64,000 nucleotides of DNA from Deuterostichococcus epilithicus. Lineage: Eukaryota > Chlorophyta > Trebouxiophyceae > Prasiolales > Stichococcaceae. The notes under the pieces are model-generated. The model worked only from the letters and a program-made list of their open reading frames with translations, did no database searches and had not been told where the DNA came from. Shown piece after piece: positions 1-10,346 of the stretch (the stretch's first letter is position 1; the number at the start of each line of letters is the position of its first letter). The translations under genes and the position numbers were made by a program. The stretch is from positions 1 through 64,000 of the forward strand of contig JAVTLE010000010.1 in the NCBI GenBank assembly GCA_033439295.1, written 5' to 3'.

Positions 1-244
1 AGCCCCNCNTCCTCCCTTCCCCTCCCCTNCCCCCCTCTACAATCCGAGCTCTCTCCAAGCTGAGGAGTGGCACAATGGTCTCAGATGATGAGGTGAGGGC
101 AATGCCTTCCACCCACCACCCCCATGTGTTTGGGTGCAAGCCATGCACATGCAAAGCCCCCAAGCAAGGCCTCAAGTGTGTGGGTGCTTCATTGCATAGG
201 GAGACAAGGAGGCACTACCCCTTTTCTTTGACCCAATCACAAGC

Positions 245-779
245 GTGGGCTTCACGAGCAAGCAATGGAGGGTCATGTTTGGGGATCTATGTGAGAAGAT
301 ATGTGGCAAGAGGATGGCTCCCAACCTTGCAAGGTGGGCTCTCAATGTAGGGGTGCAAATCCCCATGCAATGCAATGCAATGCAATGCAATGCAATGCAA
401 TGCAATGCAATGCAATGTGTGTTGATGACACCCCACGCATGCCCACCAAGCTCTTCATAGGTAGAGGCTCACCTTCTTTTCGTTTGTGTGGTGAAGGCAC
501 ATCACCATTGGTGTGGTGCATGGGGCAATTCGCCCAATTGAGGGAGCACCCACCAAGGATCAGCTTGCCACGGCCATGGGGCATGCCCCCTCCACGGCCA
601 CGAAGCATTATGATCGGACCAAGCCCCAACGGGATGCCCAAAGGGCCGTGGATGGCATGAAAGCATTGAGGGGTGCCATGAGAGGCAATGTGGCGGGAGT
701 TGGTGTGGGTGGAGAGGAGGTGGAGGGGGGTGGTGAGGATGTGGAGCATGACATCGAGATCGACCTTGATAGTGACTGA
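245..779 (+). mobile_element. Tyrosine-recombinase-like transposon remnant
   Basis: Two short plus-strand segments resemble the C-terminal half of a tyrosine recombinase of the kind found in Crypton-like elements. The first (about 245-350) reads like the box before the catalytic arginine, with GKRMAPNLARW. The second (about 500-779) has LATAMGHAPSTATKHYDR, which fits the H-x-x-R/H...Y end of the fold, followed by an acidic tail. A microsatellite lies between the segments and no N-terminal half is visible, so this is a broken relic. The family call rests on motif memory alone; DIRS-type elements carry the same enzyme and cannot be excluded. Confidence 0.4.
365..417. repeat. (ATGCA)n microsatellite
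   Basis: About ten uninterrupted copies of a 5-bp unit. Because the unit length is not a multiple of three, every frame across it gives a short cycling peptide, which explains the repetitive shadow ORFs on both strands. Confidence 0.95.
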
Positions 780-1184
780 TGGTGGGACACCAGGTGTGCC
801 TCAGCCCATTGGCAAGCCACCACATGTGGGGTTCTAGGGTGGTGAGCCACCCTCCATCAAGAATTTGTGTGTCACGGACCCCCTTGCCTTCGGCGGCCGA
901 CAGCTCAAAATGCAGAGCACTTGTGGTTCAAAGCTCAGGCCGTGGCTGCCTCCGCCATGTCAGGACGAGCATCTGGAGCTAATCAGATCTGGATTCCGCC
1001 CATGGAATCGGGAGCTATGATTTTCTGACTCGAAGTAGCCATGTGTGCCTATATATTACCAATATAAAAATGAAATCATGCACTGCAGCGACCAGGAACA
1101 CCATGTAACGGCCTCCCGCGTGGCTGACGGTCATGTCACGTGGCCCCCACGTGGTGGCGGACCTCCCGTGCGTGGCTGGGACAA

Positions 1185-1203
1185 GGGTTTAGGGTTTAGG
1201 GGG
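1185..1203 (+). repeat. Interstitial telomere-like repeat, TTTAGGG orientation
   Basis: Two and a half copies of the plant/Chlorella-type telomere heptamer in G-rich orientation on the plus strand, opposite to the blocks at 2437, 2711 and 3488. Confidence 0.7.
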
Positions 1204-2110
1204 TGGTCGATTGAGGTTGGCACCCCTTGGGCCCCTTGGACTTTGGGATGAGGTTGAGGTGCGCAAACGGGGTGTATTTGCAGAAAAACTTGACCATGCG
1301 CCTAGCTGAGGCCTCTGCGGTGCCGCTGCCGGTCGCCGCGTCCAGATCCGAGGTCAGACGCAAAAGTTATGGCCATTCCCGTGCCATGGGGAAGCCCAAC
1401 ATGTGTCCGCCCATTGAGCCGCCGGCCCGACTCCCGACCATGCCTCCGACCCCCCCAAATGCACGCACCACACCAGCCGTGCGTTGCGTGTCCCCTCCCA
1501 CGCTCTGCTCCATTAAAACTCACTTTTCAAGAGCCACGGCCGCATTGTGTGGCATTGAGGTGGGCTTTCGGTTCACGTGGCACACAAGGGGAAGATCTGA
1601 CGTGCACCTACGCCGTGCGGGCGGCGGCGTGCCGGACGACCTCAAGGTGGGCCTCTCATGCACACAGGAGACGTTTGACAAAGCTCCCGCGCCATGCGTG
1701 CCGGTTTGAGGTACTTGGCTCCCGGGATGTGTTACGATCGTGGGGGGTAAGTCGCGCAAGTTGGCGCGTGGGCGACGAGACCTGTCGCGTGGCCTTTCCA
1801 ACGCATAGAAACTGTGTTTGATGGTGGTCAGACCGCCCCACGGCGCGTGGCGCGGCCCACGATGGGGTGGAGACGTGTGCATGCATGTTGGGGAGTTGGC
1901 TTGAGTGCGCCGCACGAGGTGGGGGGCCCAATCATGTGCTTGCCACACCTTTGGGTGCATGCATGGCCCCCCACCCCTCCCGTGCGCGCGCCGTGTGTTG
2001 CACGCCGTGTGCCATCACACCCCCCGGCACCTCAATACTTAAGCCCTTTTATGTACCCAGAAACACTCGATTTCCTGGAAAATCCGGCGGGGGAGTGCCC
2101 CCCCTTTGGT

Positions 2111-2435
2111 GCCCTTGCATGCGCCCACGGCGGTGGCAAGGCCGGCCCTCTTACACACGGCATGCCCACGACCTACTGAGGTGTCACGAGGGTGGCGGCG
2201 CCCTAGGTGGGGCCACAACGCCTCCCACCTCACTACTTCGATGAGGGGGCCACTAGCACAACCACCACACCCTCTTGCAAGTGCCACCATGGCAAGGGGT
2301 GGGGCGCGACACCACGAGCGCCACTCCAGACGTGTACCCTGAGTGTGCACCTTCGTTTTGCCACCCCACCCCCCGCCATCCACGCTCTACAAGCCGAGCT
2401 ATGAGGCGCACAATGGGCAAGTGCTCTTCATGCAT
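2111..2435 (+). repeat. Subtelomeric duplicated unit, copy A (uninterrupted)
   Basis: About 325 bp running from a CCCTTGCATGCGCCCACGG start to a GCTCTTCATGCAT end. It recurs almost identically as copy C (2733-3482, split by a MITE), and its right two thirds recur as copy B (2490-2713). The junction GCCCTAGGTGGGGCC near 2199-2213 is the empty site that is occupied in copy C. Confidence 0.9.
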
Positions 2436-2436
2436 G

Positions 2437-2490
2437 AACCCTTAACCCTTAACTCCTTAAACCCTAAACCCTAAAGCCTAAAGCCTAAAG
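2437..2490 (+). repeat. Degenerate CCCTAAA/CCCTTAA array
   Basis: A run of telomere-like units with drift (CCCTTAA, CCCTAAA, GCCTAAA) placed exactly between duplicated copies A and B. It suggests the copies were joined through telomeric sequence. Confidence 0.8.
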
Positions 2491-2713
2491 CCACAACGCC
2501 TCCCACCTCACTACTTCGATGAGGGAGCCACTAGCACAACCACCACACCCTCTTGCAAGTGCCACCATGGCAAGGGGTGGGGCGCGACACCACGAGCGCC
2601 ACTCCAGACGTGTACCCTGAGTGTGCACCTTCGTTTTGCCACCCCACCCCCCGCCATCCACGCTCTACAAGCCGAGCTATGAGGCGCACAATGGGAAAGT
2701 GCTCTTCATGCAT
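2490..2713 (+). repeat. Subtelomeric duplicated unit, copy B (partial)
   Basis: Nearly identical to 2212-2435. The left third of the unit is missing; the copy begins directly at telomere-like GCCTAAA sequence and ends in another CCCTAAA block. Confidence 0.9.
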
Positions 2714-2730
2714 AAACCCTAAACCCTAAA
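2711..2730 (+). repeat. Short CCCTAAA block
   Basis: Two and a half copies of CCCTAAA between duplicated copies B and C. Confidence 0.75.
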
Positions 2731-2732
2731 TA

Positions 2733-3482
2733 GCCCTTGCATGCGCCCACGGCGGTGGCAAGGCCGGCCCTCTTACACACGGCATGCCCACGACCTACTG
2801 AGGTGCCACGAGGGTGGCGGCGCCCTAGGTGGCAGGGTTGCACCCCACGTCACTTTACACTGACGTGCGGCTCCGTGCGCACGCGTGCGCACCGCGTGCG
2901 CACGTCGCACGGCAGGGAACGGCACTTTCGCACGGCTGCTTGTGTTAATCCCCCAGGGGAATGAAGAAACAGGCTGCGCTGGGCCACAATAGGCTGAACA
3001 ATGCATACAACCTCACTGCACATATATCCTATGCATTGAGATGATGTATGCAACATTGTAAACGGCGGTGATGTGCAGTTGCATCTCATTTGCAGCCGCA
3101 ATAGCAGGCCGGCAGCTGTTGTCTAGCTGGATTACATTACTGTCTGACAGCGTCTGACAACGTGCGCACGGCAGTGCTCACAGCCGTGCGGCCGTGCGCA
3201 CGCGTGCGGAACGCGTGCGCGTGCGCACGCGTGCGCCGTGCGGTGCAACCCTGCTAGGTGGGGCCACAACGCCTCCCACCTCACTAGTTCGATGAGGGGG
3301 CCACTAGCACAACCACCACACCCTCTTGCAAGTGCCACCATGGCAAGGGGTGGGGCGCGACACCATGAGCGCCACTCCAGACGTGTACCCTGAGTGTGCA
3401 CCTTCGTTTTGCTACCCCACCCCCCGCCATCCACGCTCTACAAGCCGAGCTATGAGGCACAATGGCAAGTGCTCTTCATGCA
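2733..3482 (+). repeat. Subtelomeric duplicated unit, copy C (split by a MITE)
   Basis: 2733-2832 matches 2111-2210 and 3254-3482 matches the remainder of copy A. The 421 bp between them is the hAT-like element. Only scattered single-base differences separate the copies, so the duplication is recent or homogenised. Confidence 0.9.
2833..3253. mobile_element. hAT-type MITE with TIRs and 8-bp target duplication
   Basis: The 421-bp insert begins CAGGGTTGCACC and ends with its exact reverse complement GGTGCAACCCTG; pairing extends to about 17 bp with one mismatch. It is flanked by a perfect 8-bp direct repeat CTAGGTGG (2825-2832 and 3254-3261), which is present once in the uninterrupted copy A. 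An 8-bp duplication and CAGGG-type ends are typical of hAT transposons. Both subterminal regions (about 2872-2916 and 3160-3241) are packed with GTGCGCACGCG-like palindromic motifs, as hAT transposases bind. There is no transposase frame, so it depends on an autonomous element elsewhere. Confidence 0.88.
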
Positions 3483-3487
3483 CCCAC

Positions 3488-3516
3488 CCTAAACCCTTAA
3501 ACCCTTAAACCCTAAG
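3488..3516 (+). repeat. CCCTAAA/CCCTTAAA block closing the subtelomeric stretch
   Basis: Four telomere-like units, two with an extra T. The sequence style changes to ordinary gene-bearing DNA immediately to the right. Confidence 0.8.
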
Positions 3517-3931
3517 GCCCGTCAGCGGTATTGCCACTAGCTGCCGGACGAGGCACTTTCAGAGCGGGCGGACGGTTTCACGGCGTACGGACAGATAGAG
3601 AGCCTGCACGGAAGGCGCCTCCACGCGTGCTGCCATGAGTTCTACCAATGCTGCCGCCACACAGAAGCCGCAGCGCGCCAGCGCCACACACGAGAGTATT
3701 TCTGAGGCACTGCCTGGCACGCACCCCAGCCACGAGATGCATCATTCGAGATGGATTTCCCAGCTACGATAGGCAAGCGAGCACGCGGCAAGAAGCCAAG
3801 GAGCCACAAGAGTTAGACAGGGGTGCACCTTGCGTTGCGAGATCTGCTGCATACAGCCCAGCGGCGCACACAATAGACAAACTGGGTTTAACATAGGATA
3901 ATTCGCAATGCTAACGTCGCAACGAGTGCAG

Positions 3932-4032
3932 GAAGATCTCAATGCTGCTAGAACACAATGCAGAAGTAGATGCTGCCAACCACGAAGATGGTGCGACTGC
4001 AAAAGCGTCAAATGCTGCTGCGCTGCCGGGGG
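3932..4032 (+). CDS. Ankyrin-repeat-like exon or gene scrap
   Basis: After a plausible GTGCAG acceptor the frame reads SMLLEHNAEVDAANHEDGAT, matching the second helix and hairpin of an ankyrin repeat (MLLEHGAEVDA-N-DGAT). I could not link it to other ankyrin repeats or to a start or stop, so it may be one exon of an unresolved gene or a decayed fragment. From here to about 6170 the sequence is GC-rich and full of long open frames on both strands (for example minus 4732-5568 and 5465-6169) without recognisable domains; I treat those as compositional. A 14-C homopolymer lies near 4662-4675. Confidence 0.3.
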
Positions 4033-6546
4033 CGCCGCACTCTACAGTGGCTGCTGCCCGCCCGTGCCATGCAGTTGCCTCCGCAAGCGCCGCGCCGAGG
4101 CCCCGCGCCTCGCCTTGGCCAGGGCACAGTTCTCAGGGGCTGTTTGTGCAAGGGGCCGGCGGGCATGGGCCCCCATCGAATGCACACAAGCAACACTGCG
4201 GACACTCTCCAAGCGCCAGCTCGCTTTGCTGGAGGCGGCAGCAACTGCACAGGCAGCACGTTGGAATCAGCCGAGCTCTGACCTGCCGTGCGGCTGGCGG
4301 AGGCAAAGCCAGCGGCCCCCGACAGACCGCTGACGCCTGTACATATGTTGCAAATGTAAGGAGCACAACAGATGTGCCCTTGAACACAACGACAAGACAT
4401 CGCACCTTCATTGATGGGCGTCTATGTGAGCCGTCAAGGCGGCGACGCCAACGGCGAGGCTGGACAAGGCATGCGACATCGGACATGGGCGACCAGCGGC
4501 TGCAGTCCATGTCACATGGCCAACGACCTGTTCGCGCACCAACGAAACCCATATCAGTGCTGATTCATTTTGCAGCACGTCAAACGACGCAGCCACGCGC
4601 CAGCTGAGGTGACGGCAGTGGCGGCGTACGGCATAGAGCTGGCGCCGACGGCCGGTCGAACCCCCCCCCCCCCCAAATCCTTCCCACGTTGTCCTGGCTG
4701 CATCTGCAGCGACCCACAAGGCCGGCAGAGCTCACCCAGGGCGGCTGCCACCGCTCCGACTGCACAGCTGGCAGGAGCCAGGAGAAGGCGGGCGCGGTGA
4801 CAGGAGCACGACTATGGAGCGGGAAAGAAAGGTACGTCTAGCCCACGTCTTCAGGGCGGCTACAAGACGGCACGGCTGCAAGACGGCACGGCGCTGCTCG
4901 TCCGCACCCAGGTCGCCATGCCCACACCCGGGCCGATGACCACCACAGGCGGAGCCACCTGCAGGCCGGCAGCAGAGACAACTGCGAATGCCATGCGGGC
5001 TCCCAAACCCCGCAACGACATGCAGCAAGAGCACCACCGCTCTTAACAACATGTTTCTGGCTGCCACGTTGCCGAGCGTCATCACCCGGAGATGATGCGG
5101 AGGCACGGCTGCTCGACGAGGTGCACAACATGCACTGCCCGAGCTGCACAGGGGCTGCCGCGATGGGCGGGATTCGTGCATTGGAGAGTGCAGAGTGGTG
5201 CTCCTGCAGGCTCGGGAGGCAATAGACGAGTGACGCAAGGGGAATTCCCCTGCAATGCGAACGAGGCCGCTGGCACGAGGTCGCACGCTTACCTTGGTTG
5301 TGATGCGGCTGCCTGATGGTGGCTTGCCACCAAGAGCGGCCGCTTCGCCGCGCTGATGAAGCGCCAGCTGTGAGGCATGGTGGACGCATTGAGTTGGCAA
5401 TGATGGTGTTGTGGTGGCTTTGTGGCAAAACAGCAGCAAAAGGCCCCCGCAACAGCAGGCACAGTCACTGCGCGGGCTTCTTGCCATGACTCGGGGGATG
5501 CGGAGGCGCGCAATAGCTTGGCCGAAAGAGCAACATGGGTGTAAGAAGGGAAGCGGCGGAAGCAACATGCTGAGCCGCAGCGGCGATCCGAACAGCGACA
5601 GCTGTCTCGAGGCAGGAGGCGGCCGTCACATGGTGTTGAAGGCGGCGGTGACGAAGGGACAGCCGGCAGCGGACTGGCCGACGGTGGCAGCCAGCATGGC
5701 CGCCGGCCTGCAACCGTAGGCTGGAAGCGGCGGCGACGTGGAGGGCTGGGCCGAGTCTTGGCGGCCCAAGTAAGGCCCGCGGCCGGGAGAGGACGGAGGC
5801 GGCAGGGCAAATGGCTGGGCCGCAGCCGCAGCGATGGCGCCGGCCGCCAGGATGCTGGAGGCGGCAGATCAGAGGGCCGAGCCGCAGTGGCTGCCCAAGT
5901 GGGTGGCTGCCAAGAGGCGGCGGTGCGGCGGCACAGCAGCCCCATGGCCAGTGGCACGGAGAGCTGAAGCAGTCGGCTGCCAGCAGGCTGAAGGCCGCAG
6001 CCGCCATAGAGGAACCGGCCATGGCGGAGGGCCGGCCTGCGGCGGCCTGCCGCCACTGAAAGCGCTCCTGTGCGCATGCAATGCACTTGCCGACCCTAAA
6101 CAGTGCACATAGTCTGCTCCCCAGCACGACAGACTTGTGGCCGCTGCCTACTCCCAGCCCCGGCTGCATCTACAAAAGCATTTTGCGCACAGCCAGCAGC
6201 TCGCTCTGACAGCCAGCGGACATCAGGCACCATCTAGCCGAACAAGACCCGACATGTAGAAAGCTTGTGGGTCGACAACGAGGAGAGGCAGAGGTGGGTG
6301 ACGCCGCTGAAAACGTCCCGTGGCAATGAGTGGTGACCGGCAGAACGCCATGACCAGACGTATAAACGGCAGCTAGAGATGAGGTGGCAAACTGAAGAGG
6401 GTTCGACAGGGAACAGCAGCGATGTGGGCGCCGCCCTTGGGAAACGCGATGCACGCGGAGCATTGGTCTCTTGTTCTGAAGCAGCGTCAACGCACCAATA
6501 TGTCGGCTGCCTACGCGACTGAGCAGCGGCGGGACATCACGCTCAC

Positions 6547-8200
6547 CTCATCGAAGCGGCGTCATGCAGCTGCGATGCGACGCCAACCGAGAGCGTCCCG
6601 TTCCGCAGCAGCGCCTCAAGCGCGCCCACAGCGATCCGATCCTGGACACCAGTACCAGCACAGATCAGCAGAACCACCGAGCTTCCGCTGCCGGCTGTCG
6701 TCAAAGCACCAGGAGCACGACTGCCAGCAGCGACCCGCGGCTGCAGCACACAAAGTCCCTCCCGCGTGCACTTTGATGTAGGACAGTGCGTCGGCGTGTT
6801 GTACATCATATGGCGCACTCTCGCCACAGGATCCCGGCTGCCAAGCGCACTTCTCAGCGCGCCGCAAAAGCCCACCCCGGCGCACTGCCGCCCTGTCCGC
6901 AGAGGCGGCAGGCGCCTGCACAGCCCCGAAGACGCCGGCCCTAAACCTTACCGCACAGCCTGCAGGGGACGGCAGCCTGCAGCGGACATGAACCCACCGG
7001 CAAGTCTGACCGCTGCGCAGTGGCCCGACACCGCAAAGGGTGCAATGTTGCATCCATTCGCGCTGCAGCGTCCGCTTCTCTGAAGCCAGGTGCAATGACA
7101 CCGGTCGAACAGCACACCCGTTTGCGCTCACCTTCTGCGCTGCCATCGCGAGCGTCCGGAGGTTGGCGGCGGCAGAGCTGCCTGCACGTGGTGAGACGCT
7201 GTTGAAGAAGGACCTGGTTGATGGTCTGCCGATGCCGCCTGCAGGTGCACCAGAGTGCGGCGCCCGGGCCGACAGGCAGCACAGGTAGCAGACAGGTGTG
7301 AGGGCGGCCAGTCAAACGTGCACCCTGAAAACTCTGCCAGAAGAGAGTGCCTCCGGCAGGTGCCCTGCTGCCCTCGGTGGCGCGAGTCAGCCACGGCGCC
7401 GCGACGCCCGGCATGCCATGGCCCAATAGATGGCTGGCCGGCCGACAGCGGCTGCAGGGCGCAACCGTGTAGCATTCAATGATCATCGAGTGTGCTCCGC
7501 AGCCTGCGACACCCAGCAGGCGGCGCCTCGACAGGTGCACTCGTGCATCTGGTGCCCCACTACAAACTGCTCTGGCGCAAGGCTGCCTAAAAACAGAGCG
7601 ACTGCAGATCGGGGCAGGGCACCAGGAAAGCTGTGCACTATGACCTTTCCAAGCCGGTGGGTGGTGCACGGCGCGGCGTGCGCCCACGGAGCTGCTTGTG
7701 GGTGAGACGGCCTTCAGACTCGAGCGCTGCAGTCGTGGCAGCCTCCTCGTGGGACAGCGCCATCGGCTGGCCTCCTGGGCACACAGCAGCTCACCCGAGT
7801 CTGCAAGCTGTTGGTGCCGCCGGCCACGCCCAGGTCCACCTTCCAGCCTGAGTGCACGGTTGGGAACATCGATCAGGGTGTCCGGCACAGAGAGGTCAGG
7901 AGAGCACGATCAGTCCACGTCAAGGACAGCCGATCGCAGCAGCAGCAGCACCACCAGCGCTGAGGCAAATGTTGCACAGCCCAAATGGCACAACATGGGC
8001 AGCCGCAGCACCGGCGCCGGCCGGTCCATCGCCTGCAGCCGCGTTGCAGTCACCAGACATGTGCGTACATGTCAAATATTGAAGCAGGTGCAGCATGTGA
8101 CTAGCTGTGGCGACCTGCCTTGACTGGGTTCCAGGCGTCTGCCAGGCTGGAGGCTGCAGCTTGCAGATGTGCAGTAGAATCAAAGGTGGCAGCGCGAGTC
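6547..8200 (-). CDS. Unidentified multi-exon gene (fragments)
   Basis: Product not recognised. Three exon-like segments have good borders and compatible phases. 7132-7238 is Ser/Ala/Arg-rich and contains RSFFNSVSPRAGSSAAANLR, like an organelle-targeting peptide. 6952-7012 has CPLQAAVPCRLC and a GTAAGG donor. 6547-6641 contains VGALEALLRNGTLSVGVASQ, is helical and ends at GTGAGC. Further coding-like stretches at about 7650-7870 (ALSHEEAATTAALESEGRL in one frame) and 6440-6500 (HIGALTLLQNKR) may be upstream and downstream exons. I could not close a model, so the extent is approximate and more than one gene may be present. Confidence 0.3.
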
Positions 8201-8600
8201 TGCAACACTGAGTGCTGATGTTGTCAACCTCCAATAGCAGGTACACTTTATCACCGTGAGTGGTAGGAACCCAACGAGATTCAGCCTGGGATGGCCTTCA
8301 TTCGAGACACACTTCTTTGTAGCCTGTGTGTCTGCACCTGACAGGACCAACTCGATGCATGAGACCTATTCGGTGGCACATTCGTAACACTCGTAGATTG
8401 TCTACTACCTGTCCCAATCGTTTCGCTGGTCACCCCTCCATCGACCGAATACCATTCTCGAAATGCGACGGCTGTGCAGCGCACTGGGTGCTCACTTGTC
8501 GACCGGCATGCAGCGCATGTTTGTGGCCGCAAGATCATGTCAGTGCATCCACACCCGCTGTCACACTTCACCATACAGCCAATGTCGAACTTTTGCCAGC

Positions 8601-10079
8601 TTAAAGCGGCCACGCACAAAAGCCGCCCACCAGGAAGATGGTAGCCACGGCGCCAGCGCTCACGAAACCGATCACTTTCTGCAAGGCAGAAGAGACAACG
8701 AGTCAAGTGAGCTGCACAGCAGCGCCGCATTCACAGCTTGCAATGCAAGACAGGTTGGGCAACAACGATGCGAGGTTCTGAAAACACAGCTTTACATGAC
8801 GGTTCCAGTCTCACCTTGCGAATCTTCTTGGACAGCTGGAAGTCTGGCACGGTCTGCATGCCGGTGCCTGAACATAGAAAGTAAGTTCAATCAGGCTGCT
8901 GCAAATGCCGGTGAACATGCTAGTTGGAGAGACTACCACAACAAGTCAGGATGGTCCCACAAGCTCGTAGCACGATCCAGTCTTACCATCAACGTCCCAG
9001 ACATCCGCCTGCATTTTCAAGCGGATGTTTCAATGATCGAGGACCACACAATATATTGTACACAGCCATGCATTGTGCACGTCAGCAACACATTGTAAGA
9101 GCAGGCGCAGAGCAGAGCAGAGCGGAGCAGAGTCTGTTAAGATCAAGCACTCACAATGGCTATGGATCATAAACCAGCAACGCCGGACGCCACCTCAGAC
9201 GCCCCCAGGAAGAACAGCGGCAACACCTCCAGGCGCTCCAGCGGCCCGGCATGCTTGTTGACTAGGTACGACACGAGGTAGCCCAACGCCACCTGCATTC
9301 AGGTGCCTTGACTCGACGCAACGCCCGTCTGCAGAATCCAACGAGTTGCAATGCCCATGTGATGTGGTTGCAGTGTCAGCCTGATTGTCGCATGCTGGCT
9401 GATGCACAACAGGCCGCGTGTAGCAGTGATGTGCAGTTAGGCGCGAAGCAAGGGCTTGATTGCGCATTCGAACGCACCAGCAGAGCTCCTCCAAACACAA
9501 CACGCCGCCGGCGCTCCTCGGCATCGATATTGACCGCATTGCGCGCTGCTTCCTGCCGTGCCTCGAAACGCTCGGCCGCTGTGCGCTGCAGGGATCGCGA
9601 AAACGCTGTGTTCAGGGCATTTGGATGCGGTACTGCTCGCACTTCCATGTTGTGCATGTTCCCACACCAGCCGGACCAGAGAGGCGCACATTCCAGGCGG
9701 GGGCTCACCTGATCAAGCTTGTCCCCAAACGGGATGGCGACGCCTAGGCGGTCCGTCGTGCCGACTCCTGGCCGGAAGAAAAACTTCCAAAGCTGCGTGA
9801 CCTTGCCGTCCACCTGCTCGACAAGACATGCCAAGGATCGATCGGCTGGCATCGGACACGCAGGTTAAGCGCTCACAGGGTGTGCGGAGTGACGCGTATG
9901 TGAAATTCACACTGCTCGCTCGCCTGCTTCGACTCCTCGCCACCCTTTCGGTATTCAGCCCGCGGTGCAAGCTGCGCTGCACGCCTGCTCCTAATGCCAC
10001 CACGTTTGGGCCTGCTGCGCGGTCCACCCAAGCCTGCGACCACAGAGGGTCGCAGTAGAGATTGCCTGCACGCCAGCAT
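8601..10079 (-). CDS. 210-aa predicted plastid membrane protein, family unknown
   Basis: Seven exons close in phase: 9944-10079, 9709-9845, 9478-9585, 9194-9292, 8987-9008, 8815-8867, 8601-8678. The first ~45 residues (MLACRQSLLRPSVVAG...) are rich in Arg, Ser and Ala with almost no acidic residues, like a plastid transit peptide. A charged helix (ERFEARQEAARNAV) leads into a membrane segment, FGGALLVALGYLVSYLV; a second, VIGFVSAGAVATIFLVGGF, ends the protein. I do not recognise the family; a small thylakoid or envelope protein is an inference. The first intron border is the least certain join. It shares a 267-bp divergent upstream region with the SOUL-domain gene. A GAGCA microsatellite sits in its intron. 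Confidence 0.65.
9107..9132. repeat. Short AGCAG/GAGCG microsatellite in an intron
   Basis: About five imperfect copies of a 5-bp unit inside the fourth intron of the minus-strand membrane-protein gene. Confidence 0.7.
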
Positions 10080-10346
10080 TGCGATGGACGCGGCCCTCCT
10101 GCGTTGTGCTGCGTGCAGCAGCCGGTGCACCTCCGCGTTCTGTACATGTCATCAGCTTCTCGGTCCATCCGACAAGGGGTGTGCTGCCGTCGTGGCATCG
10201 AGGCGCTGAATGCCGGATGGGTGTGATTGTGATCGGGGCCACTGACGCTTCCTTCCTTTTCAGTAAATCTCCAGCATCTGCAGTGTCCTGGCGCTTGCTC
10301 GCTGGGTCAACCTGCACATCTGCGACTGCTGTGGCGAGCAAAAGCG
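10080..10346. promoter_or_regulatory. Shared divergent upstream region
   Basis: Only 267 bp separate the start codons of the minus-strand plastid-type gene (10079) and the plus-strand SOUL gene (10347), so both promoters and 5' leaders must lie here. I see no clear TATA box or long repeat; the assignment rests on spacing alone. Confidence 0.45.

Larger units (their letters stand above)
1..3520. other. Subtelomere-like repeat region
   Basis: No conserved host gene is visible here. The stretch is made of duplicated blocks (2111-2435, 2490-2713, 2733-3482), short telomere-like CCCTAAA arrays, a recombinase-like remnant, a pentanucleotide microsatellite and a MITE, all described separately. Between 780 and 2100 I see only unremarkable GC-rich sequence with short shadow frames. 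CCCTAAA on the plus strand is the orientation expected at the left end of a chromosome, but one block near 1185 points the other way, so these are interstitial remnants and not the terminal array. Ns occur at positions 7, 9 and 29. Confidence 0.6.

Noticed and set aside
365-417. CRISPR-like or minisatellite array
   Set aside because: A pure 5-bp microsatellite without spacers.
1-3520. Foreign contamination of the left edge
   Set aside because: The style differs from the rest, but telomere-like repeats, a chromosome-end position and gradual transition fit a subtelomere; contamination cannot be fully excluded without read data.
4732-6169. Long minus-strand frames (278, 265, 234 aa)
   Set aside because: Overlapping frames of similar length on both strands, Cys/Arg/Pro-rich and without domains, as expected from high GC.
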